A DNA stretch of 64,000 nt from Prevotella sp. (GTDB lineage: Bacteria; Bacteroidota; Bacteroidia; Bacteroidales; Bacteroidaceae): the NCBI GenBank assembly GCA_024680755.1, contig JAILBT010000006.1:1-64000 (forward strand), read 5' to 3'. The notes under the pieces were generated by a model. It saw only the letters and a program-made list of their open reading frames with translations. It had not been told where the DNA came from and did not search any database. Of this stretch, positions 56,170 to 63,389 are shown piece by piece. The stretch's first letter is position 1. Each line of letters starts with the position of its first letter. The position numbers were made by a program, and so were the translations under genes.

Positions 56170-57732
56170 TCACTCCTCGCTCTGCGCCGGCTGTTCAGCC
56201 GGGTGTTCCGGGCTGTCTTGCGTCGGTTCGGGCGTGCTGCTTGCCGCAGCGGGCTGTGCAACCGTTGTGTCGCGCGATGGGGTCACGGAGGCTGCCGCTG
56301 CCACGGGCGTGGCTGTGCTGTCATGGGCCGTGCGGTGGTGAAGCGAGTCGGGTCGGTGCCATGTCTGGCCGTCGGGCTGGGTCAGCAGCCGCAGACAGCG
56401 GCGGGCCACATTGCTGCTCGACACGTTGAAGATATTGAACGCGAAGAGCAGGTCCGTGATGGCGTGCTGACGCACATATTCTGTCAGGTTGCGGTGGCAA
56501 TAGCGGAAGTCGGCCACATGCACCTCGCTGAACGAGTGAAACAGGTAGCCCGGCACGGCGTTGCCATAGCTATCCTTGACAATCAGCAGGCGGCGCTGCC
56601 CCGGTGTGGAGGTGTGCACCTCGGTCAGCTTCATGTCGCCGCCCATGAAGGTGCAGTAGGCCATGGAGCTGCCGTCCTTAAATGAGGCGAAGAAGGGTCC
56701 GCGCACGGTGCGTCCCACGGCGGTTATGTGCATGTCGCGGCTGACGCTGTAGGGGGTGAACCATGTGGTGTAGCTCACACCGGTGGGGGTGTAATAGACG
56801 AAGTCCTCAGGAGCGTTCTTCACGGCAATGTCTTTCGAGTAGCCATACATGGTGCCCACATAGCGGTGTATGGTATGCGTCTCGTAGGTGTCGAGTGTCT
56901 GGAACGGCACCTTGGCCACGCGAGCGAAGGCCTCGGCCGCATAGTAGGCCCCGAGGGGTGCCCAGTGGTGGTCGGTGCGCAGGTAGATGGCTTCTGCCGT
57001 GTGCTGCTGTAGGGCGCGGTATGCATCGACGGGCAGCACGGTGTCGCCCAGGGCCGCGAAGATACCGTCGATGGCAGGTCGCTGCGGCCGTGTGAAGCGC
57101 AGCGCCTTCTGCGGTGTATAGAACTCGCTGGCCAGCGGCACCGGCATGGCATAGACCTGCACGCCGAGCGGTGCCAGCCGCTGCTGGTAGAGGCGGCAGG
57201 CACGGGCGAAGGGCAGTCCGCTGCGCGCCGACCCGCCGTAGGCCATCAGCGCCCGCACGTCGGGTCCCGACCCCACCACTATGACACCGGCATCGGCCAG
57301 GCGCGCGTTCTCGTCTATCGTTGGCTGGCCGCCATCTGCGGCGCTGTCGGCCAGGTGGTCCAGGTCGGTCAGGTCCGCCAAGCTCTCGTCCGGCGAAGCG
57401 TCGTCGGCATCGTCGCCGGCCGCAGCCACGGGCGCGCTGATACGCACGTCGTCGCCCAGGCTCACGCCCCACCAGCCGCGCACGGTCATGCTGGCCGTCA
57501 TAAGCTGGTCGCGAAAGGGTTCGGTGTCGCTGTACCAGTGGCTGATGTCGTCAGCCAGCTGGCCGCTCCAGAGCCGCTGCCATGAGAACGCAGGCACCTG
57601 AGCCAGCTCGCGACGCTCCACGGCAGAATATGCCGGACGCGGCCAGAAATTGAACACCAGCGTGAAGCCCGTCATGCACAGCAACACAGCGACTATATAT
57701 ATGTAAGTATAGACTTTGCTATATGTCTTCAT
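56170..57732 (-). CDS. DHHW family (AlgJ/AlgX-like) polysaccharide O-acetylation protein
   Basis: 520 aa. One N-terminal membrane segment (about 9-28, YIYIVAVLLCMTGFTLVF) anchors a periplasmic SGNH-like domain of the AlgJ/AlgX type. The signature DHHW is at residues 254-257 (LRTDHHWAPLGAYYAAEAF), and LLIVKDSYGNAVPGYL near 410 carries the probable catalytic Ser block. Together with an MBOAT partner, such proteins move acetyl groups onto secreted polysaccharide. The last ~50 residues are Ala/Pro/Thr/Glu-rich low complexity. The MBOAT gene lies directly upstream on the same strand. The polymer it modifies is unknown. Confidence 0.88.
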   Translation of the reverse strand: MKTYSKVYTYIYIVAVLLCMTGFTLVFNFWPRPAYSAVERRELAQVPAFSWQRLWSGQLADDISHWYSDTEPFRDQLMTASMTVRGWWGVSLGDDVRISAPVAAAGDDADDASPDESLADLTDLDHLADSAADGGQPTIDENARLADAGVIVVGSGPDVRALMAYGGSARSGLPFARACRLYQQRLAPLGVQVYAMPVPLASEFYTPQKALRFTRPQRPAIDGIFAALGDTVLPVDAYRALQQHTAEAIYLRTDHHWAPLGAYYAAEAFARVAKVPFQTLDTYETHTIHRYVGTMYGYSKDIAVKNAPEDFVYYTPTGVSYTTWFTPYSVSRDMHITAVGRTVRGPFFASFKDGSSMAYCTFMGGDMKLTEVHTSTPGQRRLLIVKDSYGNAVPGYLFHSFSEVHVADFRYCHRNLTEYVRQHAITDLLFAFNIFNVSSSNVARRCLRLLTQPDGQTWHRPDSLHHRTAHDSTATPVAAAASVTPSRDTTVAQPAAASSTPEPTQDSPEHPAEQPAQSEE

Positions 57733-57767
57733 GAGTTGAGAACGGATAACTGAGAGTTGAGGTCACC

Positions 57768-57833
57768 AAACAACCAAACAACCAAACAACTAAACAACTA
57801 AAAACAACCAAACAACCAAACAACTAATCAACC
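57768..57833. repeat. 8-bp repeats (aaacaac[c/t])n between MBOAT and DHHW genes
   Basis: About eight copies of aaacaacc or aaacaact on the plus strand, one with a two-base insertion. The same unit makes up the array at 60904-61103, although the genes here are on the opposite strand. Confidence 0.92.
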
Positions 57834-57834
57834 A

Positions 57835-59313
57835 TCAGAATCGTGTATAGAGGAACGGGTTGCTTGTAGCTCCTACGAGCAGCACCACGCTGAGACCGAG
57901 CAGCAGCAGCGATACCACGGTGCGCACGCCGAGGCGGGCCGCACCAAACAGCAGCTCATGGCGGCCCAGACAGCGGCTCATCGCCACCCCACCCCACCGG
58001 CGCACCGGCATGCACAGCAGCAAGGCCGCTGCCCAGAGCCAGGCGCGTCCCGTCAGTGCTGTCTCGGCCAGCAGGTCGGGCTGCAGGCCGGTGTTCATGC
58101 CCAGGAAGCCGCGGAAGAAGAGCGTCATCTGCTGCACATCGTCGAAATAGAAAATACCCCAGCCAGCCACCACCAGCAGCAGACTGTAGGCGTGTAGCAG
58201 AGGCGACGGTATGCGCTGTCGCAGACGCAGCACGGTGTACTTCTCTACCATGACAATCAGGCCGAAATAGAGGCCCCACAGGATGAAGTTCCACGACGCG
58301 CCATGCCACATGCCCGTAAGGAACCAGACAACCAGTATGTTGACGGCCTGATGGCGACGGTTGCCGCCAAGGGGGATATATACATAGTCGCGGAAGAAGG
58401 AGCCGAGCGATATGTGCCACCGTCGCCAGAAGTCGGTGATGGTGTCGCAGCAGTAGGGGTGGTCGAAGTTCTCGCGGAAGTGGAAACCCAGGCAGCGGCC
58501 TATGCCAATGGCCATGTCGCTGTAGCCTGAGAAGTCGAAATAGATCTGCAGCGTGAAGGCCACGATGCCCACCCATGCCGCCGCCGTGCTGAGCTGTGGC
58601 AGCGCGCTTTCGGCCAGCAGCTGCGTGGCCACCTCGGCCAGCTGGTTGGCCACGACCACCTTCTTGCCCAGACCGATAAGGAAGCGATAGATGCCGTCGG
58701 CCAGGTCGTCGGCCGACACATGACGACGACATATCTCGTGAGCCACGGTGTCGTAGCGCACTATTGGGCCGGCTATCAGCTGCGGGAACATGGAGATGTA
58801 GAGCAGCAGGTCGCGCAGGCGCCGCTGCACGGGTGCCTCGTCCCTGCTGACATCTACCAGGTAGCTGATGCTCTGGAAGGTGTAGAACGAAATGCCTATC
58901 GGCAGCGCTATGTCGGGCTGCGGCACCTGCAATCCTAAGCTCAAGAGCTGGGCGGCGAAGAAGCCAAGATACTTGAACACGGCCAGCACCGCCAGGTTGA
59001 ACGCCACGCCGGCGACCAGCGTCCACCGCCGCGCCGCGCTGCCCGCCCGCCGGCGGCTGATGGCCAGTCCCGCAAGGTAGTTGACCGCCACGCTGCCGAG
59101 CATTAGGAACACATAGACCGGCTCGCCCCAGGCATAGAAGAGCAGCGAGAACGCCACCAGCACAGCGTTGCGCACGTCCATACCGACGGCCCGAGCCGAA
59201 CCGTCAGGGCCTGCCGGCGCGACACGCCGGCGGTCGAGCCAAGCTGCCGTCAGATAGCACAGGGCAAAAAGGGGCAGGAATACAAACAGAAAGAAAAGGT
59301 CAGAGAAAACCAA
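57835..59313 (-). CDS. MBOAT family O-acyltransferase (AlgI-like)
   Basis: 492 aa, about ten or more membrane segments. Diagnostic AlgI/DltB-type motifs are ISFYTFQSISYLVDV (about 141-155), FPQLIAGPIVRY (about 176-187), YFDFSGYSDMAIG (about 258-270), DFWRRWHISLGSFFRDYVYIPLGG with H300, and MWHGASWNFILWG with the invariant H337. It transfers an acyl (usually acetyl) group across the inner membrane to a periplasmic acceptor enzyme. The DHHW protein, 102 bp downstream, is the expected partner, so this is a two-gene exopolysaccharide acetylation unit. The promoter at 59398-59428 fits the ATG at 59313. Confidence 0.95.
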   Translation of the reverse strand: MVFSDLFFLFVFLPLFALCYLTAAWLDRRRVAPAGPDGSARAVGMDVRNAVLVAFSLLFYAWGEPVYVFLMLGSVAVNYLAGLAISRRRAGSAARRWTLVAGVAFNLAVLAVFKYLGFFAAQLLSLGLQVPQPDIALPIGISFYTFQSISYLVDVSRDEAPVQRRLRDLLLYISMFPQLIAGPIVRYDTVAHEICRRHVSADDLADGIYRFLIGLGKKVVVANQLAEVATQLLAESALPQLSTAAAWVGIVAFTLQIYFDFSGYSDMAIGIGRCLGFHFRENFDHPYCCDTITDFWRRWHISLGSFFRDYVYIPLGGNRRHQAVNILVVWFLTGMWHGASWNFILWGLYFGLIVMVEKYTVLRLRQRIPSPLLHAYSLLLVVAGWGIFYFDDVQQMTLFFRGFLGMNTGLQPDLLAETALTGRAWLWAAALLLCMPVRRWGGVAMSRCLGRHELLFGAARLGVRTVVSLLLLGLSVVLLVGATSNPFLYTRF

Positions 59314-59397
59314 GTGAATCTACGTCTTATATATATATTAATGTGTAAGCTGTCTGATATATTGATGTATAGACAGTCTGATTTCGTTAACGGCCTG

Positions 59398-59428
59398 CAA
59401 AGGTACGCCAATTTCACGAAACGACAAA
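59398..59428 (-). promoter_or_regulatory. Promoter of the MBOAT-DHHW operon
   Basis: On the minus strand there is TTTG (plus caaa, 59425-59428), a 19-bp spacer and TACCTTTG (plus caaaggta, 59398-59405). The predicted leader is about 75 nt. It is divergent from the aminotransferase promoter. Confidence 0.82.
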
Positions 59429-59465
59429 CATCTGACAAAAAAAATGCACTTATCGCACAGAATTA

Positions 59466-59496
59466 ATTGGCATGTCGGAAAATAATGGTAACTTTG
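59466..59496 (+). promoter_or_regulatory. Promoter of the DegT-type aminotransferase
   Basis: ATTG (59466-59469, 3 of 4 matches), a 19-bp spacer and TAACTTTG (59489-59496). The start site would fall near 59503, after the ORF-track start at 59472, so that start is excluded and the ATG at 59649 is supported. The leader of about 145 nt contains the left inverted repeat. Confidence 0.7.
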
Positions 59497-59569
59497 CACC
59501 CACAACAATAAGGCAGGTGTTGGATGTTAGGTACCCTCATCTCTCCACTCGACCTTTGGTCGCTCACAA

Positions 59570-59609
59570 GGCGAGATTCGCTATGCGCTTCGCTTGTCGA
59601 AGAACTCTT
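59570..59609 (+). repeat. 40-bp inverted repeat, left copy
   Basis: ggcgagattcgctatgcgct... (40 bp). Its reverse complement recurs at 60831-60870 with 39 of 40 bases identical. It lies between the promoter and the ATG of the aminotransferase. Confidence 0.9.
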
Positions 59610-59648
59610 AACTCCTCAACTCCTCAACTCTCATCTCTCAACTCCAAT

Positions 59649-60758
59649 ATGATTCCCTTTCTCTCGCTGAAAGACGTGACGGCCCTGCACGGTGCCGAGA
59701 TTAACGCGGCGGTGAGCAGCGTGGTCAACGGCGGCTGGTATCTGCAGGGCGAACAGAACCGGTGCTTCGAGCAGGAATATGCCCGGTATATAGGCACGGG
59801 CCATGCCGTGGGCTGCGCCAACGGCCTCGATGCCCTGACGCTCATCTATCGCGCTTACATCGAGCTGGGCGTGATGTCGCGCGGCGACGAGGTGATTGTT
59901 CCGGCCAACACCTACATAGCCACCCTGCTGGCCATCACGGAGAACGGCCTGCGCCCCGTGCTGGTGGAGCCGCGCCTGCAGACGCTCGAGATAGACGACA
60001 CACTGATAGAGCCGCTCATCACGCCACGCACCAAGGCCGTATGCATAGTGCACCTCTACGGCCGCAATGCCTGCACCGCACGCCTGCTCGACCTGTGCCG
60101 CAGCTACGGCCTGCGCCTCATAGAAGACAATGCTCAGGCACACGGCTGCATGTTCCGGCACGCGCGCACCGGCTCGCTGGGCCATGCCGCCGGCCACTCG
60201 TTCTACCCGGGCAAGAACCTCGGAGCCCTGGGCGACGGCGGGGCCGTGACCACCGACGACGACGAGCTGGCCACCGCCGTGCGTACTTTGGCCAACTACG
60301 GCAGCCAGAAGAAGTACGTGTTTCGCTATGCCGGACGCAACAGCCGCCTGGACGAGATACAGGCCGCTGTGCTCAGGGTCAAGCTGCGACATCTGGACCG
60401 CGACAACCAGCACCGCAAGGCCATCGGCCGACTCTACACACAGCTCATCAGCAACCCGTGCGTCACCCTGCCCGACACGCTGCCAGACGACGAGAACGTG
60501 TTCCACATCTTCCCCATACTCTGCACCCGCCGCGACGAGCTGCAGGCCCATCTCACCCGACAGGGCATTGGCACCATGATCCACTACCCTATCCCACCCC
60601 ACCACCAGCAGTGCTATAAGGCTTGGGCCGACAGACGGCTGCCCCTGACCGAGCAGATAGCACAACAGGAGCTCAGTCTGCCCATAGGCCCCACCATCAC
60701 GGCCGACGAAGCCGCAACGGTCGCCACAGCCATAAACAACTTTATTCCCATGAATTAA
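59649..60758 (+). CDS. DegT/DnrJ/EryC1-type sugar aminotransferase
   Basis: 369 aa, a PLP enzyme that aminates a keto nucleotide-sugar during surface polysaccharide synthesis. The PLP lysine is K189 in HSFYPGKNLGALGDGGAV. Other family blocks are GCANGLDALTL, EVIVPANTYIATLLAI, IEDNAQAHG and RNSRLDEIQAAVLRVKLRHL. It resembles the dTDP-3-amino-3,6-dideoxyhexose (FdtB/QdtB-like) group, but the substrate cannot be fixed. The track start at 59472 precedes the predicted transcription start and encodes low-complexity sequence; MIPFLSLKD at 59649 matches family N-termini. No other dTDP-sugar genes are in the window. The gene is bracketed by a 40-bp inverted repeat. Confidence 0.92.
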   Translation: MIPFLSLKDVTALHGAEINAAVSSVVNGGWYLQGEQNRCFEQEYARYIGTGHAVGCANGLDALTLIYRAYIELGVMSRGDEVIVPANTYIATLLAITENGLRPVLVEPRLQTLEIDDTLIEPLITPRTKAVCIVHLYGRNACTARLLDLCRSYGLRLIEDNAQAHGCMFRHARTGSLGHAAGHSFYPGKNLGALGDGGAVTTDDDELATAVRTLANYGSQKKYVFRYAGRNSRLDEIQAAVLRVKLRHLDRDNQHRKAIGRLYTQLISNPCVTLPDTLPDDENVFHIFPILCTRRDELQAHLTRQGIGTMIHYPIPPHHQQCYKAWADRRLPLTEQIAQQELSLPIGPTITADEAATVATAINNFIPMN

Positions 60759-60830
60759 GAATGTTGCCTATATTATTAACAGGAATTAAGTATATTATTA
60801 ACAGGAATTAAGAATGTAGAATTTAGAATT

Positions 60831-60870
60831 AAGAGTTCTTCTACAAGCGAAGCGCATAGCGAATCTCGCC
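60831..60870 (-). repeat. 40-bp inverted repeat, right copy
   Basis: aagagttcttctacaagcga... is the reverse complement of 59570-59609 with one mismatch. It lies 72 bp after the aminotransferase stop, so the pair brackets the whole gene. Confidence 0.9.
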
Positions 60871-60903
60871 CTGCGATTAAGAATTATGATTTTAGAATAA
60901 ACC

Positions 60904-61103
60904 AAACAACTAAACAACCAAACGCCCAAACAACCAAACGCCCAAACAATCATACAACCATACAACCAAACACCCAAGCAACCAAACAACCAAACACCCA
61001 AACAACTAAACAACTAAACAACCAAACAACTAAGCAACCAAACAACCAAAAAACTAAACAACCAAAAAACCAAAAAACCAAACAACTAAACAACCAAACA
61101 ACA
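60904..61103. repeat. 8-bp tandem repeat array (aaacaacc)25 before the GT2 gene
   Basis: Twenty-five 8-bp units in exact register; variants are aaacaact, aaacgccc, aaacaccc, atacaacc, aagcaacc and aaaaaacc. It fills most of the gap after the aminotransferase and ends 19 bp before the GT2 start. No promoter was recognised in the gap. Confidence 0.95.
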
Positions 61104-61122
61104 AAAAAAACCCTCACACTTG

Positions 61123-62145
61123 ATGGAAAAGACAGCCGTAGTGATACTGAACTGGAACGGGGCCGACATGCTGCGTCGCTTCCTGCCGTCGGTGGTACGC
61201 CATTCAGCGGCCGATGCCACCGTCTATGTGGCCGACAACGCCTCTACCGACAACTCGTGCCAGCTGCTTGCGACCGAGTTTCCCGCGGTGAAGCTGATAC
61301 GCCTGACAGAAAACTACGGCTTTGCCGAGGGCTACAACAAGGCGCTGCAACATATTGAGGCCGAATACATGGTGCTGCTGAACAGCGACGTGGAGGTGAC
61401 CCGCCACTGGCTCAGGCCGCTAACCAAGTTTATGGACAGCCACCCCGAGGCGGCCGTCTGCCAGCCCAAGCTACTGTCTGCCGCCGACCACGACAGCTTC
61501 GAGTATGCCGGCGCGTCTGGCGGCTTCATCGACCGCTACGGCTATCCCTACTGCCGCGGCCGGCTGTTTGACACCGTCGAGCGCGACAACGGGCAGTACG
61601 ACCGTCCCTGCCGCGTGCTGTGGGCCACGGGCGCCGCGCTGATGGTGCGCTCCGCCGACTACAGGGCAGCCGGCGGACTCGACGGCCGTTTCTTTGCCCA
61701 CTGCGAGGAGATAGACCTCTGCTGGCGGCTCGGCATCTTGGGCCGGCAGGTGTGGTGCCTGCCCGAATCGGTGGTATATCATGTCGGGGGCGGAACGCTG
61801 CCCAAGGGCAACCCGCGAAAAACCTTCCTCAATTTCCGCAACAACCTGACCATGCTGTACAAGAACCTGCCAGCCGACGAGTTGCGCCATGTGCTGCGTG
61901 TGCGCCGCTGGCTCGACTGGCTGGCCGCAGCCGAGATGCTGGTGCTGAAGCGCAACATGGCCGAGTGTCGCGCCGTGCTGCAAGGGCGCCGAGCCTTCTA
62001 CCACTGGCGCCGACAGTTTGACCACGACCGTAGCAGCATACAGGCGCAGCGCCGCAGCACAGACGACCTGGGCCGTACACGGCTCTCGCTCCTGTGGCAA
62101 TACTACGTCAGGGGGCGCAGACGCTTCTCGCAGCTGAAGGGGTAG
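61123..62145 (+). CDS. Family 2 glycosyltransferase
   Basis: 340 aa, cytoplasmic or membrane-associated transferase of the GT-A fold. VVILNWNGADMLRRFL and VADNASTDNSC bind the nucleotide, LLNSDVEV is the metal-binding DxD-like motif, and FAHCEEIDLCWRL followed by VYHVGGGTL is typical of rhamnosyl- and related transferases of the WbbL-like group. A basic C-terminal region (RRFSQLKG) may touch the membrane. The track begins at TTG 61120; the ATG at 61123 gives the standard start MEKTAVVILNWNG. Likely part of polysaccharide synthesis with the neighbouring aminotransferase and acetylation pair. Its 3' end overlaps the convergent nth gene by 43 bp. Confidence 0.93.
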   Translation: MEKTAVVILNWNGADMLRRFLPSVVRHSAADATVYVADNASTDNSCQLLATEFPAVKLIRLTENYGFAEGYNKALQHIEAEYMVLLNSDVEVTRHWLRPLTKFMDSHPEAAVCQPKLLSAADHDSFEYAGASGGFIDRYGYPYCRGRLFDTVERDNGQYDRPCRVLWATGAALMVRSADYRAAGGLDGRFFAHCEEIDLCWRLGILGRQVWCLPESVVYHVGGGTLPKGNPRKTFLNFRNNLTMLYKNLPADELRHVLRVRRWLDWLAAAEMLVLKRNMAECRAVLQGRRAFYHWRRQFDHDRSSIQAQRRSTDDLGRTRLSLLWQYYVRGRRRFSQLKG

Positions 62146-62768
62146 CTCTGGCACCAGGCCGCCAGCGCACACCTGTCGCACGCGGGCCGTTGCGAGGTAC
62201 AGACATAGCGCCCGTGGAGCAGCAGCCAGTGGTGGGCACGCGGGATTTCTGCCTTAGGGATGAGCTTCATCAGTGCCTGCTCCACCTTGTAGGGCGTAGT
62301 GGCGCTCTCTGCCACCAGGCCCAGACGATGGCTGACGCGAAACACATGCGTGTCCACCGCCATAGCGCTGCGCCCGAAGGCCACGGCCTGCATCACGTTG
62401 GCCGTCTTGCGGCCCACACCCGGCAGACACAGCAGGGCGTCCATGTCCGATGGCACCTCGCCGCCATACTCTTCCACCAACATCTGCGACAGAGCGGCTA
62501 TATGACGCGCCTTGCTGTTGGGATAGCTCACACTCTTGATATACTCCAGTATCTCAGCCTCACCGGCGGCAGCCATCGCCGCCGCGTCGGGATAAGCGCG
62601 GAACAGCGCTGGCGTGACCTGATTGACACGCCGGTCGGTGCACTGGGCCGACAACACCACGGCTATCAGCAGCTGGAACACCGAACCAAACTCCAGCTCG
62701 GTATCGGCATCGGACATATTCTCGCGGAAATACTGAAGAATATGGCCTACGCGTTCTTTCTTTGTCAT
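62103..62768 (-). CDS. nth: Endonuclease III (DNA glycosylase/AP lyase)
   Basis: 221 aa. Base-excision repair enzyme that removes oxidised pyrimidines. The helix-hairpin-helix LPGVGRKTANV holds catalytic K121, and D139 in AVDTHVFRV is the second catalytic residue. The [4Fe-4S] loop is complete: C190-X6-C197-X2-C200-X5-C206. Length matches the E. coli enzyme (211 aa). The ATG at 62768 opens MTKKERVGHILQYF, typical for Bacteroidetes. Convergent overlap with the GT2 gene at the 3' end. Confidence 0.96.
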   Translation of the reverse strand: MTKKERVGHILQYFRENMSDADTELEFGSVFQLLIAVVLSAQCTDRRVNQVTPALFRAYPDAAAMAAAGEAEILEYIKSVSYPNSKARHIAALSQMLVEEYGGEVPSDMDALLCLPGVGRKTANVMQAVAFGRSAMAVDTHVFRVSHRLGLVAESATTPYKVEQALMKLIPKAEIPRAHHWLLLHGRYVCTSQRPACDRCALAAWCQSYPFSCEKRLRPLT

Positions 62769-62857
62769 TGCTTCTGCATACGTTTTTCGCGCTGCGGGCT
62801 ACAGCAGCGTAAGGTCGTCATCGCCCACATGGGCTACCACATGGGCTAAATCGGCCG

Positions 62858-62865
62858 TAAAGGTA
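62858..62865 (-). promoter_or_regulatory. Possible -7 element of nth
   Basis: Plus-strand taaaggta (minus TACCTTTA) differs by one base from the caaaggta seen at two other minus-strand promoters here and lies about 90 bp before the nth ATG. A -33 element at the right spacing was not found. Confidence 0.35.
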
Positions 62866-63003
62866 CACATTTCTTTTCAAACAACGACACAACAGCGCCC
62901 TGCCCTACATAGAGTTAAGGATTTTTAACTGCCATCGATATAAGGGGTAACTCCTCAGGTGTCGTCAAAGCTTACCACCGTAAATAACAGCCAAGGGTTT
63001 TCG

Positions 63004-63156
63004 GCTACTGGCGAAAGGTCTTTCAGCTACAGGCGAAAGGTCTTTCGGCTACAGGCGAAAGGTCTTTCGCCTGTAGCCAAAAACCGCGACGGGGGCTGTT
63101 TTGTACCGCGACGGGGGCTGTTTTGTACCTGAACGGGGACTGTTTTGTACCTGAAC
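63004..63156. repeat. Two adjacent 22-bp-period arrays with a 15-bp palindrome
   Basis: Three copies of gctacaggcgaaaggtcttt-type units (63004-63069, period 22) end in cctgtagcc, so the last copy forms a perfect 15-bp inverted repeat with a 2-nt loop (63047-63078). Directly after come three copies of ccgcgacgggggctgttttg-type units (63084-63149, also period 22, the third diverged) and a 7-base partial. The surrounding gap (62769-63389) otherwise holds only promoter-like sites and a short 8-bp array. Confidence 0.92.
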
Positions 63157-63250
63157 AACTCAAGACAACAAATAAAATACGACAGAGAATATTTTCGGGC
63201 AACTATACTGACAGGGAATTTTTCTGCCCGGCAGAAGATTTCCCTCTTAT

Positions 63251-63281
63251 TTTGCATTTTCGGAAAATGTTCGTATCTTTG
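63251..63281 (+). promoter_or_regulatory. Promoter of the PD-(D/E)XK nuclease gene
   Basis: TTTG (63251-63254), a 19-bp spacer and TATCTTTG (63274-63281) match the Bacteroidetes consensus. The predicted leader is about 100 nt and includes the 8-bp repeats that abut the ATG. Confidence 0.78.
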
Positions 63282-63341
63282 CGGCGTCTCCGTAGCGTTA
63301 ACATTCTAAGACACCTAAACCCCTCACCACCCCCAAGCGCC

Positions 63342-63389
63342 AAACCACCAAACACCCAAACGCCCAAACGCCCAAACGACCAAACGACC
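63342..63389. repeat. 8-bp repeats (aaac[g/a]ccc)6 abutting a start codon
   Basis: Six units (aaaccacc, aaacaccc, aaacgccc twice, aaacgacc twice) run without interruption into the ATG at 63390. Confidence 0.92.

Noticed and set aside
59472-59648. N-terminal extension of the aminotransferase
   Set aside because: The first codons precede the predicted transcription start and the rest translates a low-complexity leader and the inverted repeat.
63004-63156. CRISPR array
   Set aside because: 22-bp units are contiguous with no spacers and no cas genes nearby.
63027-63257. 76-aa minus-strand ORF in the nth upstream gap
   Set aside because: It translates the 22-bp arrays and the promoter of the PD-(D/E)XK gene; no coding character.
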